The notes: a model not told the origin generated them from the letters alone. Counted from the stretch's first letter, positions 27,602-37,146 are shown. The stretch: DNA of 64,000 nt from Constantimarinum furrinae (GCF_014295415.1 NZ_CP052909.1:2666001-2730000), one strand, 5' to 3'. Translations and numbers: made by a program.

Positions 27602-29335
27602 TTACCTATACCTCCAACTCGTTAGATCGGCATCCTTTGGAGCACTTTCGGCAATGCGCTTCATGATCTTTGGCAGGTACATGCTGTTATATCGTAATCT
27701 GGTAATATGATTGGGTTGAGTGGGATCGCCATTCCAACAATGTTCTGCGCGATCGCCATAAGCAACTTCTCCCTCATAATATGGATCGGTGGTGCTCTCC
27801 AGAAAATCTTCCATCAGATATACGGCGTTGTTTAAATAATAATTATCCATATCGCCACAATAGATATGGATCTTTCCCTTTAGGTCATTGCCAAGCTTTG
27901 CCCAGTCCCGCTCGAGGATATGGCGTAGATCGTAGTTCTCCTTCCAGTATTCGGCGACCGTATGATCTATATCCCCGGTATACTTATCCCAAATCCGTTG
28001 CGGATACCCGTCCTCTCCCAAAGGTGAATAGGTCGCTTCCCAGATATCCCACTGCTGACCCGATCGGGATTTATCTCCCAGAACCAATTCAAGATGATTT
28101 GAAGCTCTTAGAGTATTTGATATCTGCCCGAGGTAGTTGCGTTTACCGGGAACTTCAATTTTTTGATAATCGCTTTCAACATAGTAGGCGTTTTTGTCTT
28201 CGTAAATATTTGTAAGACAATAGGCCCTAAAATCGATTGGATCGGGACAGGCGGCAAAACAGCCGTTATACTCGTTCGGATATTTCACCTGAACCGCCAA
28301 AGCTTCCCAGCCTCCCGTGGAACCACCATATAGAAATCGTGCCCAGCCTTCTCCTATTCCGCGAAATTGTTCTTCTATATAAGGAATGAGCTCATACGTA
28401 ATGGCATCGCCATACGGTCCCTGCGCCGCCGAATTCACTGCATAACTATCGTCATAATAAGGTGTGGGATGCTGAATCTCAATAATGAGGAATCTGGGGA
28501 AGTCCGGTTCATTCCACCGCTGATAAAAATCCCATGCTTCCTGCTGCACGATCTTGTTATACCCTTCTACCTGAAAGCGTTCAGAATAGTCGGGTTCCAG
28601 ATTGGGATCCGGTGGCGTGGTCCTCCAGTCACCAAAATCTGATGGAAAGTGTCCGTGAAATACCATTAACGGATATTTCGCTTCAGAGTGTTCTGCAAAG
28701 CCTTTGGGTAAAAGAATGTGCGCACCGAGATACATATCTCTTCCGTAGAATTCAGAAAGCTTTTCCGACTTCATCTTTATATGCTTCACCCATTCGGTAT
28801 CTTCAGGTTCTTCAATGGGCGGGATCACTTTGTTGATCACAATTCTTACTTCGGAAGGGTTTTCGGTATCGATAGCTACTTTTACGGGAAGGTTGTAAAT
28901 ATTTCCGGGAGAGCGATTCCATTGCTGTCCTTCACCATTGTCCATAGGCAATTTTACCGTATGTCCGGTTGCCAGATTGAAGGTTTCATACACATGTAAT
29001 AAAGCCTGAGCATTATAATCTCCCGAAGGAATATCACGGAGGCTCTCGATTGGAAATCCGAAGTCCTCCCCGGTAAAGGTCACGGTAGCACCGGGTTTCA
29101 GTCCGTCGACATTCTTTCCGAAGATAAGTTGCGTAGTAGGTCCATCATTGATCTGAAAACGTGGTTCAGCTTCATCATTGTTAGACAACATAAGGAGCAG
29201 TCTTCCGTCCACCGAATCCAGCTCGAGCGAATCGGATAGCGTAACATCTATAGAAAATTGAGAGGATTCCTTTTTCTCATTACAGGCAGAAAGAAGCACT
29301 ACGGTGAGTGCAAGAGCAAATAATTTAGTTTTCAT
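27602..29335 (-). CDS. Putative alpha/beta-hydrolase esterase lipoprotein
   Basis: The 577-residue protein starts at 29335 with a lipoprotein signal (VVLLSACNE). Residues of about 30-190 form a beta-rich N-terminal domain. The rest is an alpha/beta-hydrolase of the esterase-D/enterochelin-esterase style: YPLMVFHGHFP near the oxyanion strand, nucleophile elbow YGGSTGGW, a possible acid Asp in CGDMDNYY and His in RAEHCW. A hydrolase acting on an ester-linked substrate in the envelope is likely; the substrate is unknown. It ends exactly where mosaic locus A begins. Confidence 0.72.
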   Translation of the reverse strand: MKTKLFALALTVVLLSACNEKKESSQFSIDVTLSDSLELDSVDGRLLLMLSNNDEAEPRFQINDGPTTQLIFGKNVDGLKPGATVTFTGEDFGFPIESLRDIPSGDYNAQALLHVYETFNLATGHTVKLPMDNGEGQQWNRSPGNIYNLPVKVAIDTENPSEVRIVINKVIPPIEEPEDTEWVKHIKMKSEKLSEFYGRDMYLGAHILLPKGFAEHSEAKYPLMVFHGHFPSDFGDWRTTPPDPNLEPDYSERFQVEGYNKIVQQEAWDFYQRWNEPDFPRFLIIEIQHPTPYYDDSYAVNSAAQGPYGDAITYELIPYIEEQFRGIGEGWARFLYGGSTGGWEALAVQVKYPNEYNGCFAACPDPIDFRAYCLTNIYEDKNAYYVESDYQKIEVPGKRNYLGQISNTLRASNHLELVLGDKSRSGQQWDIWEATYSPLGEDGYPQRIWDKYTGDIDHTVAEYWKENYDLRHILERDWAKLGNDLKGKIHIYCGDMDNYYLNNAVYLMEDFLESTTDPYYEGEVAYGDRAEHCWNGDPTQPNHITRLRYNSMYLPKIMKRIAESAPKDADLTSWRYR

Positions 29336-29369
29336 ATTGGTAGTGTTAGTTGCTACCAATTTACAAAAC

Positions 29370-30200
29370 TTAAACCAACTCTATCCCATCTTCCTTTATG
29401 ATGATCTGTTTGTCTTTATACAGACTTCCAATGGCTTTTTTAAAGCTTTTTTTACTCATCCCCATTTCATTCTTAATGGTTTCGGGGTCGGTTTTATCGT
29501 GCAAAGGCAGGAATCCGCCGGCAGCCTTTAGTTCATCCAGAACAAAGTTCGCGTTGGGTTCTATACTTCTATACCCAGGAGGCTGCAATACCAGATCCAC
29601 TTTGTTGTCTTCCCTTATTTTGCTCACATAGGCCGTAAGTCGGTCACCGGTGCGAATGTCTTCAAAAATATCTTCCAGATAGATAAGACCTTTGTATTTT
29701 CCGTTGATGATCGCATTGGCGCCTTTTTCAGTAATATGGGTCACCATGATCTCGACAGCCTGAAATTTTTCCAGGTCCAGATTATCATTACTCACATACT
29801 TATTGGTCTTGCTGGAACCTACCAGTCTGTTGGTCTTATCATCCAGATACAGGTAAACGATGTACCAATTTCCCTGCTTCATGGGTCGCGCCTGCTCTTT
29901 AAAAGGTACAAAAAGCTGCTTTTCCAGCCCCCAATCCATAAATGCTCCGTATTTATTCACGTCGCTGCAATGCAGATACCCAAAAGTATTCAGCGTGAGG
30001 TAGGGCTCCAGCGTCGTTGCGATAGGACGCTCTTCATTATCGAGATAAACAAACACTTGTATCTCATCCCCTACTTCAAAGTTTTCAGGTTTGTATTTAT
30101 GAGGCAACAAAAGTTCATTGCCGTCACTATCGCCTAAATAAAGACCGGGATCGGTTTCCCGAAGTATATAAAGTGTGTTGTATTCCCCTAGTTTGATCAT
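29370..30200 (-). CDS. S1-domain RNA-binding protein, CvfB/YitL family
   Basis: The 276-residue protein begins MIKLGEYNTLYILRETDPG and contains tandem S1-like OB folds; the second is marked by NKYGAFMDWGLEKQLFVPF. It ends with a winged-helix domain (EMGMSKKSFKKAIGSLYKDK and IKEDGIELV). This layout is that of CvfB/YitL, an RNA-binding regulator of virulence or translation-linked functions in Firmicutes; its role in Bacteroidota is not established. The gene is 34 nt upstream of the esterase and could be co-transcribed with it. Confidence 0.87.
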   Translation of the reverse strand: MIKLGEYNTLYILRETDPGLYLGDSDGNELLLPHKYKPENFEVGDEIQVFVYLDNEERPIATTLEPYLTLNTFGYLHCSDVNKYGAFMDWGLEKQLFVPFKEQARPMKQGNWYIVYLYLDDKTNRLVGSSKTNKYVSNDNLDLEKFQAVEIMVTHITEKGANAIINGKYKGLIYLEDIFEDIRTGDRLTAYVSKIREDNKVDLVLQPPGYRSIEPNANFVLDELKAAGGFLPLHDKTDPETIKNEMGMSKKSFKKAIGSLYKDKQIIIKEDGIELV

Positions 30201-30205
30201 AGGTA

Positions 30206-30213
30206 CAAAGGTA
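30206..30213 (-). promoter_or_regulatory. Minus-7 element for the CvfB-like gene (TACCTTTG on the minus strand)
   Basis: An exact TAnnTTTG match lies 5 nt before the ATG at 30200, again implying a leaderless or nearly leaderless transcript. Confidence 0.5.
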
Positions 30214-30284
30214 CAGATTTCCGCTTCAAAAAACTTATTCTAAATGGCTTTCATATTTCAGGAATATATGTAACTTTCCAATTC

Positions 30285-30689
30285 ATGAAAATGCGAAAAG
30301 CACACAATATCCCCGATACGACTGAGCTTAAAGAAGTATTTGATACTGAGATAGCTACTGTTTATTTTTATGATAACATCGTCATCGTAGAAGCCGTAGA
30401 AGGCATTACCTTATCTTATAAAACAGGCTTTTCTTTGCTTGTAAAGGGCCTGAAATATTTGGGGAACCGGCCCTGGATCTATATCTCGAACCGGGTTCAT
30501 TCTTATTCTGTAAATCCCAACGATTATAAATATTTGGATCAGGTTCCTACCTTAAAAGGTATCGCCGTGGTAAATCATACCGAGTCCGGGAGAAAGAATG
30601 CACAACTGGAGGCTTCATTCTGTAAAAAACCCTTTAAGGTTTTCGATGATCTTACCGAAGCCTATCACTGGGGTAAGGAATTTCTCTAA
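30285..30689 (+). CDS. Conserved hypothetical cytosolic protein
   Basis: The 134-residue soluble protein has no signal peptide or membrane helix. The pattern of alternating strands and helices (IATVYFYDNIVIVEAVEG, RPWIYISNRVHSYSVNP, GIAVVNHT, DDLTEAYHWGKEFL) resembles the STAS/SpoIIAA-like alpha/beta sandwich, a tentative comparison. Two start codons six bases apart are possible. It is divergent from the CvfB-like gene and its stop abuts that of menD. Confidence 0.65.
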   Translation: MKMRKAHNIPDTTELKEVFDTEIATVYFYDNIVIVEAVEGITLSYKTGFSLLVKGLKYLGNRPWIYISNRVHSYSVNPNDYKYLDQVPTLKGIAVVNHTESGRKNAQLEASFCKKPFKVFDDLTEAYHWGKEFL

Positions 30690-32354
30690 CTACGTAATAA
30701 ATTTAAAATAGTCCAGTAAAACCTTGTCATTGATTTGATAAGGTGTAAAGATCTCTAAGAGCTGTGGCGATTCGGAAGGTGTATAAAATTCATGTAATTG
30801 TTTCTGAAGTTCTTCGGAAGTGGCCGCAGAGCGGTATCCAATCTTAAACATCTCGCAAAGCTGGCTTGCATTAAGGTCGTGACGCGTTTCGAAGTAATCT
30901 GAAAAATGCTGCGTATCCTTGGCACCGGGAAGTATTCTGAAGATCCCTCCTCCCCCGTTATTCACCACCACAATTCTGAAATTCTTCGGTATGTAGGAAT
31001 TCCACAAGGCATTGCTGTCGTAGAAGAAACTGAGATCCCCACTAACAAAGACTACCTGCTCTTCCACAACCACCGCAGCGCCTATGGCAGTGCTGGTGCT
31101 TCCGTCTATCCCACTGGTACCCCGATTGCAAAATACTTTTACCGAAGGGCGCAACTCAAACAACTGCGCATAACGAATAGCGGCGCTGTTACTGATCTGC
31201 AACTGACATGCTTCCGGCAGCGACGCCAGAATTTGACGATATGCCGTAAAGTCACTAAACGGAATTTGCTGTACATACTCCTTGTGCCTTTCCCTACGGT
31301 GACTTCTAACCTGGAGCCAGTGCGACTGATAGTCACTTTTTACAACAGTTGTTCGGGCTAAGAAATTTTGAAGAAAGTGATTCGGACTCACCTTTACATG
31401 TTCCTGCAGGGCAAAAAATGTATCGTAGGCTTTTTTAGGATCGATATGCCAGTGAACTTTCGGAGGTAATTTCCGAAGAAATGCCTTTACCTTTTTTGAA
31501 ACGATCATCCCGCCAAATGTGATGAGTATTTCGGGCTGTAAGGCGTCCAGTCCGTTGTTTTCTATAGGAGCGATCAACTGATCGATACAACTAAAAAACT
31601 TTTTATGATGCAAGTTGGAGGTCGTTTCGGTTAGGACGATCACGCTCTCATCTTCAGCCAGTTTGTCCAGCCACTGTTGTTCAATACTTTTAGGATCGAG
31701 TACTCCTACGAGGATCATCTTGCGGGTACTGCTGTTCCATTGGCTGAGCAAACCATTCAAATCCTGAGTGATAGTTTCAGAAGAAGGTGTAATTGCAGCA
31801 GACTCCGGCTGTACCGATGCCAGGTCTACAGTTCCGTACAGGGGTTCATCAAATGGCACATTAATATGCACCGGACCTTTATCATTGATAGCAATATGTA
31901 GAGCGGTATTGATCTCTGTTTCGTTATAAGGGAGTTCCTCATCGGCTACCCGGCAGTTCGCGCTGTACAAAATATGATTCGAGAATACATTTTCCTGACG
32001 TATGGTTTGTCCGTCGCCCAGGTCGATAAGATGCGGCGGCCGATCGGCAGATAAGACCACCAGAGGAATATCGCTATAAAAAGCTTCGGCTATGGCGGGG
32101 TAATAATTGAGTAAGGCCGATCCCGAAGTACATACCAAAGCCACAGGTTTTTTCAATTGCTGGGCCATTCCGAGAGCAAAAAAAGCCGCACAGCGTTCAT
32201 CCACGATACTAAAGTTCTTAAAGCTAGGATGTTCTGTAAACCCTATGGTGAGCGGAGCGTTTCTCGACCCCGGTGATATTACCACATGGTCGATTCCCTT
32301 GGCAAGGCACAATTGAGTGATGGTTTGGGATAGTAGTTTTGCCGAGTATCTCAT
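30690..32354 (-). CDS. menD: SEPHCHC synthase (MenD)
   Basis: The 554-residue thiamine-diphosphate enzyme joins 2-oxoglutarate and isochorismate in menaquinone synthesis. Seen are HVVISPGSRNAPLTIGF, DERCAAFFALG with the cofactor-activating Glu, ADRPPHLIDLGDGQTIRQ, and the diphosphate-binding region GDLSFFYDSNALWN followed by NNGGGGIF. The start at 32354 (MRYSAKLLSQTI) matches family members better than the ATG three codons upstream. It lies 32 nt after menF in the order menI-like, menF, menD. Confidence 0.95.
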   Translation of the reverse strand: MRYSAKLLSQTITQLCLAKGIDHVVISPGSRNAPLTIGFTEHPSFKNFSIVDERCAAFFALGMAQQLKKPVALVCTSGSALLNYYPAIAEAFYSDIPLVVLSADRPPHLIDLGDGQTIRQENVFSNHILYSANCRVADEELPYNETEINTALHIAINDKGPVHINVPFDEPLYGTVDLASVQPESAAITPSSETITQDLNGLLSQWNSSTRKMILVGVLDPKSIEQQWLDKLAEDESVIVLTETTSNLHHKKFFSCIDQLIAPIENNGLDALQPEILITFGGMIVSKKVKAFLRKLPPKVHWHIDPKKAYDTFFALQEHVKVSPNHFLQNFLARTTVVKSDYQSHWLQVRSHRRERHKEYVQQIPFSDFTAYRQILASLPEACQLQISNSAAIRYAQLFELRPSVKVFCNRGTSGIDGSTSTAIGAAVVVEEQVVFVSGDLSFFYDSNALWNSYIPKNFRIVVVNNGGGGIFRILPGAKDTQHFSDYFETRHDLNASQLCEMFKIGYRSAATSEELQKQLHEFYTPSESPQLLEIFTPYQINDKVLLDYFKFIT

Positions 32355-32386
32355 CTGCTGCAAAAGTACGAAGTCCTTTCAAGATA

Positions 32387-33454
32387 TTAAAGCATTGGAG
32401 CAAGTACCTGTAACATGGTTTGCAGTTTATTCCGGGTTTCCTCCCATTCGTGTTCGGCCACCGAAGAACGGGTGATTCCGCCGCCCACATACAGGGTCGC
32501 CACATCGTCTGCGATCTTCATACATCGCAGATTTACAAAGAGGTTGGAAGATTTTTCCTGCTCACAAACCGGCCCCAGGAATCCGGTATAAAAACTGCGG
32601 TCGTATCCTTCCTTATTCTGGATAAAATTACGCGCATTATCCCGTGGTGTCCCACAAACTGCCGGTGTAGGATGCAATACCGAACAAACCTTTGGCAGGG
32701 TGGCCGTACTGTTTTTGAGGATACCGGTGATATCGGTGCGCAGGTGCGCTACGGTTCCTGCACGATGGGTCGTGGTTTTGGAAACCTTTAAAACGGCTGT
32801 GATCTTCTGCAAACTGGTCGTGATGGCATCGGTAACGAACTGCTGTTCTTCGTGTTCTTTCGCAGACCAGTGATTAATACCGTTCTTATTCACTTTTTGA
32901 GTTCCCGCGAGTGCCATGGTCGTAAACGAAGTGCCTTCTGTATAGATCAACACTTCGGGCGAGGCGCCACTCCACAAACCTGTTTCGGGGTGATACCAGA
33001 TATAGCTGAGCGCTGTGGGGTATAAATGCATGATTCTTTCAAAAAGCAGAGACAGGTCAAACGTTTTCAGCCGCACTTCCTGGGGTCTTGAAACCACGAT
33101 CTTATGCACATTCCCCGTTTTTATTTTATCTATAGCTTCAGTTACCAGCTTGGTATAACGGGCTTTTTCAGTAGGGTCCTCCTTTACAGAGACAGGAATT
33201 TGTTTCAGGATTTCCTTGGGCATTTCATATTTAATTACTTCAGAACCTTCCGAAGGAATACAATGAGCCGTTCCGTTAAATGCAAATGGTGCAAAAATAA
33301 AACTCTCTTCCTTAAACGTAGTGGTAGTGTGTACCGTGGCATCCTTCTGAAGATAACAAAATACAATATCTGAATAAGGCAGTTTAAACGCTATAAAAGG
33401 CAATGTCCTATTATAGTGATCATTTAATTTGGAGAGTAATAACGCCTGGTCCAT
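32387..33454 (-). CDS. menF: Isochorismate synthase (MenF)
   Basis: The 355-residue chorismate-binding enzyme converts chorismate to isochorismate, the first committed step of menaquinone synthesis. Characteristic segments are KIVVSRPQEVRL, GLWSGASPEVLI, TMALAGTQ, a VCGTPRDNAR segment and the terminal LYVGGGITRSSVAEHEWEET. The short N-terminal domain is usual for Bacteroidota. It begins 4 nt after the stop of the thioesterase gene, showing an operon. Confidence 0.93.
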   Translation of the reverse strand: MDQALLLSKLNDHYNRTLPFIAFKLPYSDIVFCYLQKDATVHTTTTFKEESFIFAPFAFNGTAHCIPSEGSEVIKYEMPKEILKQIPVSVKEDPTEKARYTKLVTEAIDKIKTGNVHKIVVSRPQEVRLKTFDLSLLFERIMHLYPTALSYIWYHPETGLWSGASPEVLIYTEGTSFTTMALAGTQKVNKNGINHWSAKEHEEQQFVTDAITTSLQKITAVLKVSKTTTHRAGTVAHLRTDITGILKNSTATLPKVCSVLHPTPAVCGTPRDNARNFIQNKEGYDRSFYTGFLGPVCEQEKSSNLFVNLRCMKIADDVATLYVGGGITRSSVAEHEWEETRNKLQTMLQVLAPML

Positions 33455-33458
33455 ACAT

Positions 33459-33878
33459 TTACTTACGCAAAATTAAGATGGTTAATTTAACTAAAGATAC
33501 TAATTCGTTTGCTGAATTCGTGATCCTGATCTGCCATAATTGTGTGGTCCTTCCCTTGTGTTCTGCAGTGGCCTTTGCATAGACAAAACCTTCTCTCACC
33601 CCCTTCACATGATTGGCCGCGATCTCTATGCCGCGTATCTGTGCTTTTTCACCCCGGTTAAATACCATGGCAGCCGCACTACCCACACTTTCGGCCAGCG
33701 CCACCGATGCTCCGCCGTGCAGCACTCCGTCCGGCTGATGTACTTTGGGAGTTACCGGCATTCGGGCTGTAATGGAGTCTTCGGTGACCTCGGTAAATTC
33801 GATATCGAGCGTCTCCATCAAGGTGTTTTTACACATTGTATTACAGGCAGCAATAATTTCGTCCTTGCTATACTTCAT
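33459..33878 (-). CDS. Hotdog-fold PaaI-type thioesterase, candidate DHNA-CoA hydrolase
   Basis: The 139-residue single hotdog domain has VHQPDGVLHGGASVALAESVGS, the usual 4HBT/PaaI motif with the His-Gly-Gly turn and catalytic-type Glu, followed by GIEIAANHVKGVREGFV. It is the first gene of the thioesterase-menF-menD operon. That context suggests hydrolysis of 1,4-dihydroxy-2-naphthoyl-CoA, the product of MenB (MenI role). General acyl-CoA thioesterase activity cannot be excluded. Confidence 0.88.
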   Translation of the reverse strand: MKYSKDEIIAACNTMCKNTLMETLDIEFTEVTEDSITARMPVTPKVHQPDGVLHGGASVALAESVGSAAAMVFNRGEKAQIRGIEIAANHVKGVREGFVYAKATAEHKGRTTQLWQIRITNSANELVSLVKLTILILRK

Positions 33879-33912
33879 AGTATTGATTTACTTTGTAAAA
33901 ATACAAAATACT

Positions 33913-34551
33913 ATGGCAGAAGAAAAGGAAGTACGTTATCAATCGGTTAACACCTATCACACTTTAAGCAACTATTCTAAAAGGACAAAGAATGTATGGC
34001 TGGTCTTCCACGGCATGGGGTATTTAAGCAAGTATTTTCTGAAGTATTTCAGCGAACTGGATCTCGAAGAAAATTTTGTGATCGTCCCTCAGGCGCCGTC
34101 TAAGTATTACTTCGGAAAGGATTTTAAACATGTAGGAGCTTCCTGGTTAACCCGGGAAAACACCAAAACCGAAACGCAGAATGTCCTCGCCTATGTGGAT
34201 GCCGTTTTTAAGGCTGAAGCTCCACCACAACTGCCAAATTTTATCGTCTTCGGATATTCACAGGGGGTTTCCATTGCCACCCGCTGGCTGTCGAGTCGAA
34301 AATTACAATGTGACCACCTTGTCCTGCACAGTGGGGGAATTCCGGTAGAGCTGAAGCCTGAGGACTTTGCCTATTTACATAAAGATGCTAAGGTAACCTA
34401 CCTCTACGGAACTAAGGATCAATACATCACCGAAGCGCGCAAGACCGAACAGCAATTATTGGGTTCGGCCCTATTTGGTGACCGTCTGGAAGTGAAACAA
34501 TTTGAGGGAATACACGAAGTAAACACATCTTTTATTCAGTCATTGGGATAG
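33913..34551 (+). CDS. Small alpha/beta-hydrolase (carboxylesterase/phospholipase-like)
   Basis: The 212-residue soluble protein starts at 33913 (MAEEKEVRYQSV); the open frame further upstream overlaps the divergent thioesterase gene and is not homologous. It has the fold's HGMGYL oxyanion region, nucleophile GYSQG, acid Asp in GTKDQY and His in EGIHEVN. It is divergently arranged with the menI-like gene with only 34 nt between starts, so the two promoters overlap. In size it resembles the YpfH/phospholipase-carboxylesterase group. The substrate is unknown. Confidence 0.82.
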   Translation: MAEEKEVRYQSVNTYHTLSNYSKRTKNVWLVFHGMGYLSKYFLKYFSELDLEENFVIVPQAPSKYYFGKDFKHVGASWLTRENTKTETQNVLAYVDAVFKAEAPPQLPNFIVFGYSQGVSIATRWLSSRKLQCDHLVLHSGGIPVELKPEDFAYLHKDAKVTYLYGTKDQYITEARKTEQQLLGSALFGDRLEVKQFEGIHEVNTSFIQSLG

Positions 34552-34650
34552 GGCATAAAAATAAAATCGTGCATTTCATCGATTTTTTTTGCATTTTATC
34601 AAGGGATTGTTTTAATTTACTCCTTAATGTAAGAAAATTCGCCCCCAATC

Positions 34651-35361
34651 ATGAAAAAAACACTACTTACCCTCTGTTCAGTTTTATGCTGTGCCGTGCT
34701 ATTCGCACAAGTGCCTGCCACTGAAAAACAAGCTTTATTAGACCTTTATGTAGACACCCAAGGGGATCAATGGATCAATACCTGGGATCTTAACGAAGCC
34801 GTTGCCGACTGGCACGGTGTGACCGTTGAAAACGACCATGTGGTGAGCATTAGTCTGCTATTCAATAACCTGAACGGAAAACTTCCTGCATCGCTTGGAA
34901 ACTTGAGCAAGCTGCGCATTTTAGAGTTGTCATTTAATAAACTGAATGGGGAGATCCCTGCACAACTGGGGCAGCTATCCAATCTGGAAGTTTTGGCCTT
35001 AAACGCCAATGGCCTTAGCGGAACTATCCCAGAAACCTTAGGTGCTTTAAGCAAGCTTAAGCAATTGCACATGAGCAGCAACAAACTTACGGGAACCGTT
35101 CCGGCAAGTTTAGGGAATCTGACTGCTGTGGAAGTGTTCAATGTTTTTGATAATGACCTGAAAGGATCCTTACCGGCCGAATTGGCAAGCAATAACAATT
35201 TAAGAGAGTTAATGATCGCAGAAAACGATTTTGTAAACACAGAAATTTTCTCGGTGGTATTGCTTTCTAACTCAGGCAGCGGACTTAATTTAAAGTCCCC
35301 ATCCTTGTCACCACAAGCTAAGACGATCATTGCCATAGAATCTCCGGAAGACGGAAATTAA
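34651..35361 (+). CDS. Secreted leucine-rich-repeat protein
   Basis: The 236-residue protein has a Sec signal (ends AVLFAQ) and a cap resembling the plant LRR N-terminal domain (KQALLDLYVDTQGDQW, then WHGVTV). About five plant-type 24-residue LRRs follow (NNLNGKLPASLGNLSKLRIL and variants with NKLNGEIP, NGLSGTIP, NKLTGTVP). The tail is short without a T9SS domain. It is probably a surface or periplasmic binding protein. Plant-type LRRs are common in Bacteroidota exported proteins, so this is not evidence of recent transfer. Confidence 0.85.
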   Translation: MKKTLLTLCSVLCCAVLFAQVPATEKQALLDLYVDTQGDQWINTWDLNEAVADWHGVTVENDHVVSISLLFNNLNGKLPASLGNLSKLRILELSFNKLNGEIPAQLGQLSNLEVLALNANGLSGTIPETLGALSKLKQLHMSSNKLTGTVPASLGNLTAVEVFNVFDNDLKGSLPAELASNNNLRELMIAENDFVNTEIFSVVLLSNSGSGLNLKSPSLSPQAKTIIAIESPEDGN

Positions 35362-35426
35362 AAAGATATGATTTGAGAATGTAGCATTTGGAAAATGTTA
35401 ATCTCAATGTTAACAAAATCAAAATT

Positions 35427-35540
35427 ATGCAGATATCCGATAAATTTGCTTATTTTGCCGACGAATTACAGCTTTTCAACGCTGAAATTCTGAAAAATAT
35501 ATCGGGTATACTGTCAGATATAAGGATTAATATTGGTTAA
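35427..35540 (+). CDS. Possible 37-aa small protein
   Basis: A short frame MQISDKFAYFADELQLFNAE continues to residue 37 and stops just before a strong terminator. It has an amphipathic helical character and no signal peptide. It sits alone between the LRR gene and the terminator. Support is limited to position and composition; it may be chance or part of a small RNA. Confidence 0.3.
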   Translation: MQISDKFAYFADELQLFNAEILKNISGILSDIRINIG

Positions 35541-35564
35541 TTAAAGTCTTATATTTTGATTAGT

Positions 35565-35592
35565 GGCGGCTTCTAACGAAGCCGCCTTTTTT
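35565..35592 (+). terminator. Strong intrinsic terminator
   Basis: A perfect 9-bp stem GGCGGCTTC/GAAGCCGCC with loop TAAC is followed by six T residues. It ends the LRR (and possible 37-aa) transcript ahead of the convergent SBF transporter gene. Confidence 0.88.
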
Positions 35593-35612
35593 ATGCTTTA
35601 TCTGAAATAGAT

Positions 35613-36482
35613 TTATTCCTGAAGATCCACCGCAGTACTTCGGTTTCCCAGCCAGATCACAGCTGCTCCCGTTAAGAACATCAACAAACTATATACCGCC
35701 GGAGCGATAGCGAAGGCGGAATTTTGCAGTAGGACCACGGCAATGGTTATGGCCAGCGTTCCGTTCTGTATCCCAGATTCGATGGAGATGGAAATGGCGT
35801 TCTCCCGTCGCAGCTTAAACAGCTTCGCCGAATAATACCCTGCGGCCATCGTCGCAAGGTTAAGCAACAAGGTCGCCAGCCCCGCCTGCTGAAAATAATC
35901 CACAAAATTCTCACGCTCCTTAATGACGAGTCCGATGATGATAAGCGCCAGTACCACGCCTGAAGCGATTCGGACAGGCTTGGCCATTTTTGCGGCAAAC
36001 ACGGGTTTGTAGCGCCGAATCAACATCCCTAACAACACCGGTATTACCACGATCACACATATCTGTCCTATGGTTTCCACGATATTGAGTTGCACGGTCA
36101 TCCCCTCTTCCATAAATTCTGAAGTCGCAAAATTAACGATATAGGGGATGGAGATCACTGTGATCAAACTGCTTAATGCCGTGAGAGACACCGAAAGTGC
36201 GAGATTCCCTTTCGCCAGATGCGCGATAAGATTGGAGGTGGGTCCGCCCGGGCAGGCCGCCAGTATCATCACTCCCACCGCGATCTCGGGTTGGAGTGAA
36301 AAAAGAGAAACCACCCCAAAACCGATAAGTGGTAACAGGATCAACTGATTGGTAAGGCCAACAACTATTGCCTTGGGATACAGTATTATTCGTTTAAAAT
36401 CGGCTGTGACCAGCGACAAGCCCATTCCCAGCATGATGATGATGAGCGACCCTGCCAGAATGATAGTAGAAGTATTGTCCAT
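35613..36482 (-). CDS. Bile acid:sodium symporter (SBF) family transporter
   Basis: The 289-residue protein has about nine to ten hydrophobic segments. SBF/BASS features are MLGMGLSLVTADFKRI near the N-terminus, AACPGGPTSNLIAHLAKG (the crossover region) and ESGIQNGTLAIT in the second repeat (ESGxQN motif). These transporters move organic anions with sodium; substrate prediction is not possible here. It is transcribed toward the LRR gene and stops shortly after the shared terminator. Confidence 0.9.
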   Translation of the reverse strand: MDNTSTIILAGSLIIIMLGMGLSLVTADFKRIILYPKAIVVGLTNQLILLPLIGFGVVSLFSLQPEIAVGVMILAACPGGPTSNLIAHLAKGNLALSVSLTALSSLITVISIPYIVNFATSEFMEEGMTVQLNIVETIGQICVIVVIPVLLGMLIRRYKPVFAAKMAKPVRIASGVVLALIIIGLVIKERENFVDYFQQAGLATLLLNLATMAAGYYSAKLFKLRRENAISISIESGIQNGTLAITIAVVLLQNSAFAIAPAVYSLLMFLTGAAVIWLGNRSTAVDLQE

Positions 36483-36633
36483 AGGTTGTGTTTTGCAGTT
36501 GAAAGATACTTTTTTATTTCAGAACAAAAAGCGTCCAAAAATTGGTTAGGAGCTCGCTTACTGTTCCCAAACAATCCTTACCATAGAATAATAGCCCTGG
36601 GTTTCCTATCTTTAACGTAATAATTAGCACCTC

Positions 36634-37146
36634 ATGAAAAGATCAGTATTCGTATTCCTATTTCTTCTGTTTGTAGTTCCCGTCCCGGGTACGGCCCAGA
36701 CAGACACTGTAAAGATTGCAAACGACATTAAAGACCAGGTCTGGAAGGTTTTTAAGACCTCCTATGAAGCCCGGGATGCCCTGACCTTTAACAGCATCCA
36801 TACCGAGGACATGCTTCGTATTAATGATGGCGGGATACTAACCGGGGCCGAGTACAAAGCCCGTACACTTAGCTGGACTCCCCCACCGGCGGGCACCACC
36901 ATCACCATCGATTTCGCACTCGAAAACAGTCACTATCGTGAGGATGTCGCCTACGAGGTAGGCTATTACCGGGCAATTTACACCCTGGCCGACGGACGTA
37001 AAGAATATTATTACGGGCAGTTTCATGTGGTCCATAAAAAAACCGACCAAGGTTGGAAGATCGCTCAGGATTTTGACACCAACAGCGTAAATGGAATTGC
37101 TATAGACGAAACCTTCTTTAACAATGCCAGCATGATAAAGCTTTAG
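36634..37146 (+). CDS. Secreted SnoaL/DUF4440-like (NTF2-fold) protein
   Basis: The 170-residue protein has a signal peptide (ends PGTAQ) and an NTF2-like cone fold pattern: ARDALTFNSIHTEDMLRIND, then a strand-rich half (GREDVAYEVG-type, EYYYGQFHVVHKKTDQGWKI). The short strand with GWKIAQDF is typical of DUF4440. No catalytic residues are diagnostic. A second protein of this class lies at 57812. Mosaic locus B begins soon after its stop. Confidence 0.75.
   Translation: MKRSVFVFLFLLFVVPVPGTAQTDTVKIANDIKDQVWKVFKTSYEARDALTFNSIHTEDMLRINDGGILTGAEYKARTLSWTPPPAGTTITIDFALENSHYREDVAYEVGYYRAIYTLADGRKEYYYGQFHVVHKKTDQGWKIAQDFDTNSVNGIAIDETFFNNASMIKL

Noticed and set aside
33745-33912. Longer N-terminus for the alpha/beta-hydrolase at 33913
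   Set aside because: The extension is antisense to the thioesterase gene; MAEEKEVRYQ at 33913 is the natural start.
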